DNA of 64,000 bases from Scolanthus callimorphus (Eukaryota; Cnidaria; Anthozoa; Actiniaria; Edwardsiidae): the NCBI GenBank assembly GCA_033964015.1, contig CM066914.1:16633637-16697636 (forward strand), written 5' to 3'. Every line of letters begins with the position of its first letter. Positions within the stretch are counted from its first letter, which is position 1. Below the pieces are notes generated by a model that made no database searches, was not told the DNA's origin, and was given only the letters and a program-made list of their open reading frames with translations. A program made the position numbers and the translations under genes. This document shows positions 1 through 12,400 of this stretch, in pieces.

Positions 1-628
1 AGGGTTGGAGAAATTATTTGCCTGGTAAACGGGAAACGGAGTAGTAATGTGGTGTGATAAAGCAATCCAATCTACAAAGTCCAATCTATTTGAGTAACAT
101 GACACATGGAACGAATGATTTTCATAAAATGAGATAAGCGCGATAAAAAACACGTGAAAAGACAGACAGACAGACGTACACATAGAGCGACCAATTGTCA
201 CACAGACAGACAGTCCTATCGACAAAGACAGACAAAGCGATTTATTGATTCAGATAGAAAGACGGACAGAAGACCGGAAGACAGAGACAGTCAGACCGAC
301 CAAAATAGACAGTAAAACAGACTGAAATTACAAAACCCAGTCCTTGGGAGGGTGGGTGTGGTTGAAAACTAAGAGTTGCTCTCTAATCGAGCTGAAGGAG
401 TGAACTGAAATTCTATAGCTCACGTGCCATGGATCTGACCCACCCACCGACAGACAGACGGATCCATCGACATACATAGTCGATACATAGAGACATACCT
501 TATCTGAGTCTTTCCATGTAAAGTGAGAGTTCAGCATAGAGTACCGATCATCCTCGATCATCTCTTCATACATGAAGGACGGGTTGCCGACCTGGACGCT
601 CATACCGCAGTAGTGAGGCGGTTTTATG
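1..628 (-). other. LRP1: LRP1 exons 62-63: cytoplasmic tail (63 incomplete)
   Basis: Exon 62 (499-628) begins [18 protein letters not shown] and continues MYEE to WKDSDK; human LRP1 has MNVEIGNPTYKMYE and DPDK in the matching places. Exon 63 starts at base 21 after a clear acceptor and encodes ANNFSNP before the window ends, matching the distal NPxY of LRP1 (FTNPVY). The proximal motif reads NPSF, so its tyrosine is absent. Sequence 22-498 is intron with CAGA-type simple repeats. Confidence 0.85.
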
Positions 629-3600
629 CTGCAAAAAAAAAAAAAACGTTTAGTCAGTCACACTCGGTGGACCATACTTAATTTATATGAACAGTAATGG
701 CAGTAATGGTACATAAGCCAATGCAGAACAACGTGGCTGTGCTACCAAAGTGAAACCAAGCCCTTGGAATGTCTAGATCCACGGCTGAAAATGAAGTAAA
801 GCCATATTAGAGCCTCCGTCAGCCGCCATTTTGTCAGCCTAGCAACATACCAAGTCAGTCAAGTACGATATTTCCGTCACTGGTGTTATATTTTAGGGGG
901 TTCCAAAGCTCTGCTATAACTTCGGTTTGGAATTTGAGCGTGACAAAGATATTGTAGCGTAGCTTTGTCTTTGCTATCTCATAGGGGCAAAATTTATAAG
1001 AGTCACGCCTATGTTGCTCCCTCATAGATGAATTTGATTTTTCCTATCGAGCACCCCCGACTTTTGTGTAAAGGAGTCCCCCCACCCCTACCCCGAGAGC
1101 ATTGAATTCCACCTCTCTTAGGCTGCTCGCCGCCAGCCTAAGAAAGGAGGAAATCACTGCTCGCAGGGTACCCCACCCCAAGAAGGAATGTCAGACGCCT
1201 TCAAGGACACCAATCTGCCCGATTCCGTATTCTATAATAGCGAAACACGATAGTATTGTCACTAGCCTGGGAGCCAGCTCTCCAGTGTTTTTTTTTTTAG
1301 TATATTTGTTTTCTTTGGCGCGCGGGATTCCTGTGATTCCTGCGACACAGGAATCCCGCGCGCCCCCCCAAAAAATCAAATATCCGAAAAAAAACCTATA
1401 TTGTCACTTACTGCCCCCTTCGTCTGCAGTAGAACAGAACAGCGATAGTGACAAGCACCAAGAGTACCATGACCAGAGGAATGATTATCTTGGCTGTAAC
1501 TGGGAAGAGAAAAATAATAAGCTACAAATGCAACAAGGAAGGACAGCTATATCGCATTACGAGAGACTCACCACTGTTGCCCGTGTGTGCGAGAACGCTT
1601 GGCGTCTCGTCTTGACAGCTATCAGCGATTGTGTTATCGGAACATCTACATGACAAAACATATACACACAGTTAAGAGATACATAACCATGAAAACTGCT
1701 TATTATCAGTACTATTATCTGTACGATACTACCATCGTCATAATCGTTGTGGTCATCGCCATCGCTATCACCATCGACCAAACACCACGACCATCATTAT
1801 CAACAACGTCGTCGTCCCCCTCTTCCTCCTCCTCCCATCAACAGCATTACATCAATCATAATCCTCCTGACTCTCCATTGTAATCCTCCTTTCCTTCTTT
1901 CCTATGTCTCCTTCTCGTTATGGCCAGACTACAACAGACTAGAAGTGTACCTAAGATACACTTACAGTACGGCCAAGCTTTCAAGATCGTTGCGACGTTT
2001 AATTTTATTCTATTATGCAGAGAAAAGTGAAGACATGGAGCAGATTTCGAATGACTGTGAAAAGGTACGGTCACGCCACGGAACCTCTTCTTCTCGTGAA
2101 CAATTAGCCAATCACATCACGCGAAATGACTAATTAACCAATCAGAATGCTTAGACACATCACGTGAAATGACTGATCAACCAATCAAAATGCTTAGACA
2201 CGGCATGACACTGTACCATTGCGGTGCGCACGGATCGCCACGTAACTTTTTCAAAGTCATATGAAATGTGCTCTGTGTCATATGCAGTACTCACCGACAG
2301 AAAGCCTCATTCGTCGTCTCGTTGACGCGACAATCGCCATTAGCGCCACACTGCGCATGCGTATGACATGGATCGGCCTCGCATCCGGGACTTGTCGTAA
2401 ACACGTAGCCCGACTCGCACCTGAAAAGAGGAACTCGTGAATATGAGTAAAACCCTGCAGAGGGACGGGAGTATGTTCTTGACAAAAAAGGACCTACCGA
2501 CATATGACGTCATGTTCTCTCTGATGACAGCGTCCCCCGTAGAAGGTGCAGTGTAGAGATGCACACGTGACCTCGCAACTCTCCCACCAGTACCTTGCAG
2601 GCACCTACGATGAACAGAACCCATTCATAGCGTTATATAACAAACAAGTCGGCAGCCAGGCTGACCAACAAAACGTGCAAGATGGGACAGCAAAGGAGCA
2701 ACTAAATGAACGTGTACCCCTCATTGCCGTGGTGTAAACGTTTCGATAAACGCTATGCTACATGAACTCTTCAATGCTACGTGGAGAGTTCTTTTGGATT
2801 ACTAGCAAATCACCATAAGGCCTAGTATAACCGTGTGAACATACTCTTTGAATATCATTGAAAGTCTATAATGCAAAAACGTTGCCCTGCTGAACTGAAA
2901 CCAGGCTAAAGGCCGTTGAACAATAACCGTGGCGTTACTGTACCTGCAGTGTGGTTTTCCATCCGTGATGATACATTGACCGCCATTTAAGCAGGAAATA
3001 CGCCCGCATGGACCGGTGCCCGGTGTGGATAGGGAGCTAGGTGTGGGCGTGGTCGAGTAGGGAGGACTGGTGGTTGACGAGGCCGTAGTCACGGGAGACC
3101 CACAACGGAACCCAGTCAGGCCAGGAGGGCAGCTGAAAAAAGTGACATTGGTGAGGAACAAATCAAGGTCGTTCCTCCTCTATGATAACTTCCACTGTCA
3201 GGTGCAAACTTAAATTGACGGGAGTACTTACAGACACTTGGCTATTCCTCCAGAGGAGACGCAGGAGCCTGGACCACAGAAGTTAAGACTGCAAACCGGT
3301 GGTGGATTAGGGCTCACTTGGGCTGAGTAAAAACAACAGAGATCACAACTTTGCTCTACATACAAATAGATTCATAGCGCCAATCAACAGAACAGCATCA
3401 TCATAATCATGCTTCTCACGTCCGTCCGTCCGTCACTGACCTTGTGGCGCTCCTCAAGAATTAACCTCAAGGTCAATATGTCGTCTCTGCCTTGTGTGTA
3501 TGTATGCCCTGATTGTCTGTGTGTCTTTGTCGGTAGGTCGGTTGGACTGTCTGTGTGTGTCTGTATGTCGCTTGCCTCGCGGCGCTACTCATGGGTTAAC

Positions 3601-6408
3601 CTATTCTTATGGCCGGTCGGTCACTGTCTGTGTGTCTGTCTTTGCTGGTGGGTCGGTTGGTCTGTCTGTCACTGGCCTTGGCGCGCTCGTCATAGGTTAA
3701 CCACACGCCCACAAGTCACATCAAGGCTGTTTTGTCCATTATAGTTTTCCGCGCTTCAAGTGAATCAACGCCACTCATTGACGTTCCTATAGCAACTTAC
3801 CCGAGCTGCATGGCTGCACTGTATTATTATCAATATCCGGACATGCGCAGATGGCTCTTCTCCCGGCCGACAGACACAGATGAGTACAGTTGCCATTGTT
3901 CACTGAACAAGGGTTTGCTCCAGCTTTAAAAGAAATAACATTTCTTTTATATTTATTCACGGAAGTTAGAGCTTCATGATTATAGTTGTCAATACTTTGA
4001 AAAAGGTATCACTGTATTTATTCTCCCTTGATGCCTATTCCAGCGGCCTAGGTACTTGATATATGGTACATCCTCATGAACTTTGTATATTTTCGTGAGA
4101 CGTTGATAGACAACCATATAGACTACACTAAGATGTGCCATATATCAAGTACCACCAGTGCTTTTCCTTGCAAAATAAAACTGAAGAAATCGTCCGATAT
4201 TCTACCCGTTTACGTTTTAAGGTCTTCAAGGACAGCTAAAAGAGAATTCGAAACTGGACTTGTCAGCTCACCTGTGGGTTGTGGTTGCAGCTGAACTTGC
4301 CGCACCCTGACAGGCATGGCTCGACCAACCCCGTCATGTACCAGCACAGTCGGAGAACCTTCTCCAAACTTGTTCATCTGATACACAGAACCCCCACGTA
4401 TAGAACTCACATAAAGCGTGTCACCTTGGACTGCTACTGAATACGGCATGTAGAGACCACTCCACACGACCCGGCGTCCTTTCCCGTCCATTCCTATAGA
4501 CTCGATACGGCCCTGTCTGGTGTCGGCCCAATAGAGGCGGTTCGTGGTGAAGTCCACAGCAAGCCCGGCCGGGGACACGAGTTCTGAGGACACCAGGTAT
4601 TTGCGGTCGGATCCATCCATACGTGAAGACTCTATCTTGGGCAGAAAACCACTGTCAGACCAGTAGATCCGGCTAATGAGAGATAGCGGAGACAAAGTCA
4701 GGTAGTATGCTAGTGCGTTTCTACTATAACAATTTCCTATGTGCCTCTTTAACTATCTATTGACTCACAGAAAACTCGAACTCGTATCTAATTGTTCAGT
4801 ATAAAACGATGGAGTTTTCGCTGTTGAAGGTTTCTCACGCTTTCCCACTAACAGGTGGTCCCTATAGAGAACTTTATCACATGCACCCTTTTCGAGGTCT
4901 TCGCCTTATCAAGTGTGCTCGCACGTACCCGCTTGTTTGTCGTCGTTATAAATCAAACGTGTTTTGTTGAATGGCGTTCGCTATCCGTTCGCTATAGAAA
5001 GAGTTGTAGAGGTGGTCGCTATAGAGAGGGCTATCACACGTTACCGTTAAGAGGTGACTGCCGTCTGTTATGAGGCGGTCACTATAAAGAGTGTTAAGCC
5101 ATGCATACCCACTGGGAGGTAGTCGCTATAGAGAGGGAAATCACACGTACCCGTTAAGAGGATCCGTCACGATATCCATCGGCTGGTCGAGCCCGCGTGC
5201 TACCACTGTACGGCGGTATCTACCGTCAATCCTGGCCACCTCAATAGCGCGACGCGCTGTGTTGATCCAGTACAAGTTCTTGGCGACCCAATCGACCGAC
5301 ACTGCACCAGTACGGCCGGACGGGGTTAGGACGGGCTGTACTAGGATGGGGTCTGATAGGGACCGACGTAGCCTGCTTGTGGCTGGCGGTGAAGAAATGA
5401 AATTCTTAGAGAACATGACATTTGAATGCAAAATAGTTTGCAAATAACACTTTTGCCCCGAGGTGTTATGCGTTCCTCGAGTCCGACCAAAACTCTTACA
5501 TAACATGGCAATAACTCGGGGTTGACGCACTATAGAGCGGATTTCACATGACTGTCAACCCTTGTTATGTAATTGCGATTGCTTTGCGTTCTCATTGGCT
5601 ACTCGTTTTTCTCAGCCAATCAAATTCTTTAGTAAATACAATTGCGTAATTACTTAGTAATTGGTTCGGCTTGTGATTGGCTGAGAGAAAAGCCATTTAG
5701 GAGCAAGTGGTAATTTCTCTGGATTCTGATTGGCTAGTGATTGCTCAATTGCAATTGTTTTCACGACAGTCATGTGAAATCCGCTCTATATTGTCACAAT
5801 TAAAACTGGCTAAATTCATCCATAAGACCTCCATAGATAATTCACACGCATTCATGAAGCGCACACATTACGGGCTATGGCACGAACTGAAGATAAAATC
5901 TAAACTCTTTCGCTCTAGAAGAACTGATCATCCTATCGCCCTTGGCCGAATAGGTCTATTGAGACGCGCTTTCATTTCGGCTTGGAGCTGTGCACGTATG
6001 CACAGGAGATTGTGTGTCTGCTCGAGGGATTATTTTCACTCTGCAGTCTGCGCATCACACCAGGCACAGGCATTTTCATACTCCAGTAGTTGTTGTAGAA
6101 TTGATTGCGTGTGTTAATTTGGAAGCAAGATTAGAAATGAAAATGTGCGCGCTTTGTATTCGAAGTGTCTCGTAAATGAGCTGCAAACATTTGTGGCAAG
6201 TCATTTCCATAAAAAACGTAACGTATGTGCGACCGACTCCCCAAACTCGCAGCTCGTAAGCTGAATTACGCTGGGTGCCAAGGGCGCCACTGGAAGCCAA
6301 GCGGTCATAAGCACAGACACTGAGGGTGGTCACTGCCAGAGGGTTTATTACGTCCCCAGTGGTTCTTTAACGTCCCCCTGGAACTGGGAAGGGTAGAAAG
6401 GCGAGACG

Positions 6409-6440
<32 letters not shown>

Positions 6441-9400
6441 TGAAACAGAGTAGAACAAAGTTCAACTCACAATATGGACCAGTTTCGACCGAGACCCGAA
6501 CAGAAAGAAAATTTCCTCTGTCCCGGCCAGGAGTCGAACCTGGAACACAGCGGTGAGAGACCCAACGCCGTAACGCTGGACCAACCGTGCTTGACTCAGT
6601 ATCGTGCTGACTCAGTATCGTGATTTCCTGGTAGCCTTACCTGGCAACCTGGCCTGCTTAATAGAGCCATCCCGTAAATCGGTCCAGACAACCAGCCCTT
6701 CAGACTCTAAGTAGTCCAGGGAGCCTACGGATATCTGGTCCAGCACGGCTGCCTGGTAGGTGCTTATACTCGAGCTTGTTAGAGTCACCTGGCGAATCTC
6801 GCCACCAAGAGGGAAGATCAGCGATGGCGAGGGACCTGGAACAACGCAAGGTAAATGGTATTAGATTTTAACAGGAGAGTTTCACGATTTTAGAGTTAAT
6901 TTAGTGAGCTTAAAGGGAGGCTGTCACGCAACTATACAGCTGTTCTGCGCATCTCAAAACAAAGAAAAGTATCGTCCCGTAACGATAGCCAGCGAAGGCT
7001 GAAAACCACGAAAATAATCCGTTTTTATCTCGTTATTTCTCGATCCATCCGACCAAATGTTTACGTTTTACATATTCTTCAATAGTTTTCTGATAGGATG
7101 GTCTAAATAGTTTTGCTCACTGATCTTCCTGGAGCATTCGCGTATCGTGACAGCCTCCCTTTAAATGTCATCCAATTCACGAGAAATGGCAAAATATTCA
7201 TCAAGGCTTATTAAATAACCTTCCAACTGTCAGAGAAGTACAAATTTGGCGTGATTTCTACTGTTATGGAGTTGGTGTAACTGGATTGTGAATTGGCCTT
7301 TTTGATTTCTAGTTGGGTTAAGAACAGTTTTCAAACGCGAATTTCCCTGTCCCGAATTTCCCTTTTTCGTTTTCGTTCTTACACTAAGTATATGATTCTG
7401 GTAGAAGTGGTATCAAGATGTTATAAGGGGAATCGTGAATTAGACCACGTATCTTAATTAAAGCCTGGTTTCCATAAAGTCTTATCTGTCGTATCAGTCG
7501 ACCGTGAAACGATAGAATAATTCCAATTTCCATTTATTTAACAACAGCCCCTTTAGCACGAAGCTTATTCCAGGACATTCTGATAACTCAGTAATACGCA
7601 CCCACAGCCTTGCAGCCGTCATCAGAGGTCTTCATGTAACCCTCAGCACACAAACACTTGTAGCTCCCGCGAGTGTTGACGCACCGCTGACTACAAACGC
7701 CGAACTGCAGGCACTCATTCACGTCCTCGCATTTATTGGCGAATGGCTTGCTCTTGAACCCAGACCAGCACGAGCAGATCACGTGACCCAACTTTTCTGT
7801 ACAGTTTTGCGAGCACCCGCCATTGTTAACTGCACATGTGCGGTTGTCTGACGCTAGAGAAGAATAAGGACCGATTTATTTACAACAGAAGCAATGGTGT
7901 ACTTGTTAAGAAAAATGTAATGGGCCTTTTAAAATGTTTCCATCTAGCAATATTTGCCCTGAGTCCCAGTCCATTAATTTTCGATGCGTCTGTATGAGGA
8001 TGAGGAACCTTTCTGATTGGCTGGAATGTTCCCGCCATTTTGGTCACGCGGGTGGGGTCGGGGGTTGGGGGAGGGGGCACAGGAAGCCCGCGACAGCAAT
8101 ATTTTGCTACTGTACAAATTCGAGAGGCCCAGCCGATATTGAAAAACACACTGCCCTAAGTGTGTCTACCCCGATGGTCAAATCTATTGGACGGCGATTG
8201 TAAAACTGGAGGGCAGGCTTAAAAATCATTCAGTAGCTCAACCTTTCGCCACAAGGGGACGAGTCATTTCTGTTTCATTTAAAATTATACGTACGACAAT
8301 CTATCTCATCTGATGCATCGCCGCAATCATCGATGTTGTCACACACTGCCTTGTTTGGGACACATTGGTGGTTGCGGCACTTGTATTGATCCTTGTGGCA
8401 CCCCACACGTGCGGGACAATGGCGGTATGGAGCCTCATCGGACTTGTCATTGCATTGGTATACGCCATCGCACAACTGCCAGCGAGGGATGCACTTGTTG
8501 TTCCTGCAGCGGAACTGGTTTGCCCGACACGGCTGGTTATAACCTGGGGACAATTTCATTACAATTTAAATTTAAATCTCAATGCAATGCAATGGACACA
8601 TGAAATTGTACACCTCGCTTAGTCTACTCAGCAGGCGCTAGGAGTGGTAGCGAGAAAAACGGAACAAGCCTAGCTTGCGAGGCTAGCGGCTCTTGTTTCC
8701 CACTCGCCCTAATCTCCCTATTTTTGACCGAGCGCTAGAACGCGTTGCGTGCGCAACAAGCTCGGTTTATGACCAATCTCCTACCCAGAGCCCGTCATTT
8801 TTTGGCCAGCGGCAAGATTCAGAGCTCGGGGGAATTGATTTTTTTAGACTTTAATTCTGGCCTTCCGGTTTTAAATATGTTGCTTGATTTTGCCATAAAC
8901 CGCGGTTAGATCTTAGTTCTTTAGCTGTTCATTGGTGTTCGGGGATTTTTCTTGCACTATAAGAAATTTGGTGTGTTTTGGCGAGTTCGCTATGCTCTTG
9001 ATCCCGGTACCACGCATGCTCACAAAGTTCGATTCCCCCTGTTGCGTATTTATTTTTACTTCATCGGTTAGCCATCTTTTTTTCAATGGCGCTCAACTTA
9101 CGGCAGAGAATTCGAAATTCATCAGTGTTATCACCACAGTCGTTGATGTTATCACAGAGCCATCGCCGACTGACACACACGTGATTCGTACACTGGAAGA
9201 GATTCTCGGGGCACCGACGGCTACCCGGGTATTTCACTGGGCAATCTGGAAAGAAAGGCAATAATTACACGTTATTCGTAGCCGGGAAGCTGGGACTAAT
9301 GGCAACACACCCCAAAACAAAATCCTAAGAAGTAAATCCCATATATAATATTTATCTAAAGTATGAGACCTAGGGAAATCACATTTTGTTATCCAACCAT

Positions 9401-12400
9401 ATTTGACATTTCAGATCTCTCAGCAGTCTTACCTTTCTCGTCGGACGCGTCTTCGCAGTCTCTTTTGCCATCACACTTCCATGCGTCTAATATACAGCGA
9501 GATTTATTTGCACAGAGGTATTGCCCTTTTGGACATGTGCGGTTGACACATTGCTGCTCGTCACAGCTGTCGCCGCAATCGTTCATGTGATCACAGACCC
9601 AACCAGAGCTGATACATTGGCCTGATGCGCATCTGATTAAGAGAAGGAGGGCGAGGGCGACACAAGTGAACATGACATCCAATATGCAAATGAATACAAC
9701 AAGTTTGCAAGGGAGTATGGGATGCTGTCAATAAAATGCTGTTTTTTCTGGTCGTGAGAAGAATGCACGGGCCATGACACAATCGGCACAACTCATACTA
9801 TTGTGGAAACGCTGATAAAGACTTACGTAAATTGGCCATGAGTACAAGCGGTAGGTTCACACTGCAACTCGTCTGATCCGTCGCTACACTCCCGCTTGCC
9901 ATCACACCTCCAGCTTAGCGGGATACAGAGTTTGTCACTGACGCACGTGAACATGTCTGAGGAGCACGTCACAGCTGTACAGGACAGTGAGATGGCATGT
10001 GAATAGACTAAATCGTTTAACGCTGTTTACATCTTGTTGTCACCCAATTCATGTGTTGATTCCTTTGGGTGGTCGACCTGCACAAGCGTATGTGCAGAAC
10101 TAACAAACGTATCCACCCAAAGGAATCATCACATGACCTGAACTGGGTGTGGCCTATTGAACAAGGAGATCTCATTTTTCCGTGGCGTCTGTACTGTAAC
10201 AGATGTACAGATGACGGCATAGCACGTCATGGACAAAACATGGTGTGACTGTTGTTCAAGACACGCTTTGGCGTCTTCTGTCACAGTTCAGACACACGGA
10301 AAAATGAGATTTACTTGTTTTATAACAACGACGACAAGCTTTCTCGAAAAAGAACATCCCAAACAGTGAGTGCGTGTCAAACGTTTTTGCAGTGGTCACG
10401 CAATCACAGTGACGTCATCCGTGCATCTGTACTCTAATCACACAACGAGCTCGACCAATCAGAGCGCAGGATTTAGTAGTGCTGTTGCATAATATTGTAT
10501 AAAGCCCTATGATCTCAAAGCATCATACTTAGCATTCGTGTATAGGTCACAGACATTTTCTGGTCCTATTTCTTACCTGGACAGATAGCAGGATCTTCGT
10601 CTGAACCATCCGGACAATCACGCGCACCGTCACATTTCCACGCTTGTGGGATACACCGCTGGCCAGACTGACAGCGGAACTGGCTCGCGGCACACGTCAC
10701 GTGACACGATATCTCGTCACTGTTATCACCACAGTCATTATCACCATCACAAACCCACGCCCGCGATATACACCGGCCAGTGGTGCATCTATGTTGGTCA
10801 GGCGCGCAGGTGGTTGCGTGACAATTACGCTCGTCAGAGCCGTCACCACAGTCGTCATGCCCGTCACACACTCTACTCCGGTAGACGCACCGTCTGTTTT
10901 TACAGCGGTACTGGAATACTTCACACTGATTGGCCTCTCCGCACGCTGACTCGTCATCGCCGTCAGGGCATGACGACGTGCCGTCACACACTTCCAGTAG
11001 CGAGATACAAGTGTGGTTATCCTTGCACTGATAGGTACCTAAGGGTGGAATACATAGACAAAGGGTGCTTATCATTTGGCAAACATGAATCCCGGAAATT
11101 CCGGTTGGGCTTAAATGTTAGATTTTTTTGGTCATTCGAGTAGATAAGCTCTAGAGGTTGTCTCGCCGTCTCGGTTGGAACGAACCGATCAGAATGAAAA
11201 GCCAAATAAGTGATAAATCATTTCTAAGGAACATTTCTGTATTGTACGCTACAGACCATAAATTTGTTCTTGGAAGTGTGGAAATCAAACATGATATTGC
11301 ACGTGTTTTCGGGTTGCTTTTATAGTGTCTGTGAACAAGATTGAAATTGAATCCCAAGTTACCAACTGCCAATCTAAACGCACCTGGTTGACACACCCGG
11401 ACAGGACAAGATGGCGGCTCGTCACTTCCGTCCCCACAGTCGTCCTCCCCGTCACACTTCCACAGGCGTGATATACACCGATAGTTTGCACACATGAAGT
11501 CGTTATTAGTACAGTTTTCCAGGCACGTCTCCCTATCGTTTGCCAAATGCATATTATCTGCGCAGGCACACTTATGGGTCCCCTGTGGTGTCAGGAGACA
11601 GAGACCCGTACATCCATGACCGGAGCATGGGTTCGACTTTGGTATCGGTTGTCGTGTAGGATGGATGACCTTGGGATAAATGAGATCCGGTAAATATACG
11701 AATATAAATGCTAAAACAACACTACCTGTCATTTTGTTCTAAACTTCGATTCAACTATAACTATTAGACGAGCTTTGGCACAATCATCATTCTTGTTCCC
11801 AGAGCCTCCTCCATTTTGACGGAGGCCCTGGCGATAGACGAACTTCCGGCACTATTTTCCATGTTTCCCTGCGGAACCATTGTCCAGGGAGCCAATCAGA
11901 GTTGCCCCATGATTTTCGAGGCTCTGGGAACAAGATTGGGACAAGCGTTTGGTGGGCGGGAGGTGCTTAGTAGAGAGCAGAGTTACTGGTTGCCATATCA
12001 AAATGCGAATAGCCACCTGCGGGCGAATTTGACACAATGTAAGTTGTGTGGTAAAGCTTAATTTAATACTTGTCTGAAGACGATTTGTGGTGGTCACCAG
12101 ATACGCCTGAGACGCCAAAATGCTCGCCGAAAGACTGACGTGGTAAGCTTTCAGCATATTCTATTACGAAATTCGGGGACACCCTCCCACCGAAATGCTC
12201 GCAAAATAAGGACATTGTCTAGCGATTGTTCATGGTTGTACATGTATGAGAAAAAGGGAAAAATACCTGGATTCCATGCAGTTGACTGTAGTGACCGTTA
12301 TAAAGCAGTGCCTGTCGTTCGCCGGTCCATTTATAAGCCCGTCCGACACTATTAGCCCTCCAGTCAGTCCAGTATACGTAATCTTCGAACACACTTAGAC

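Larger units (their letters stand above)
4272..6835 (-). other. LRP1: LRP1 exons 52-54: beta-propeller 8 with furin-type site
   Basis: Exon 52 (6641-6835) opens the propeller ([21 protein letters not shown]). Exon 53 (5151-5382) starts [12 protein letters not shown] and has NLYWIN. Exon 54 (4272-4672) has RIYWSDSG and RLYWADT and a final degenerate blade (DTLYVSS). RLRR at 5363-5374 fits the furin consensus RX(K/R)R. Human LRP1 has RHRR at the same place, inside its last propeller just before the GxAxDWVAxNxYW blade, where it is cut into the large alpha chain and the membrane beta chain. Two of the blades are weak, as they are in vertebrate LRP1. Confidence 0.85.

Noticed and set aside
1102..1653. 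183-codon plus-strand open frame near the left end
   Set aside because: It runs across the hairpin repeat and antisense to the LRP1 transmembrane exon, with no protein-like features.
6512..6592. Functional tRNA gene
   Set aside because: The A and B boxes are present but the acceptor and anticodon stems do not pair into a cloverleaf; it continues into a SINE body.
10646..11143. Long plus-strand open frame opposite LRP1 exon 46
   Set aside because: It is the antisense shadow of four tandem LDLa repeats; the minus strand has the conserved cysteine pattern and splice sites.
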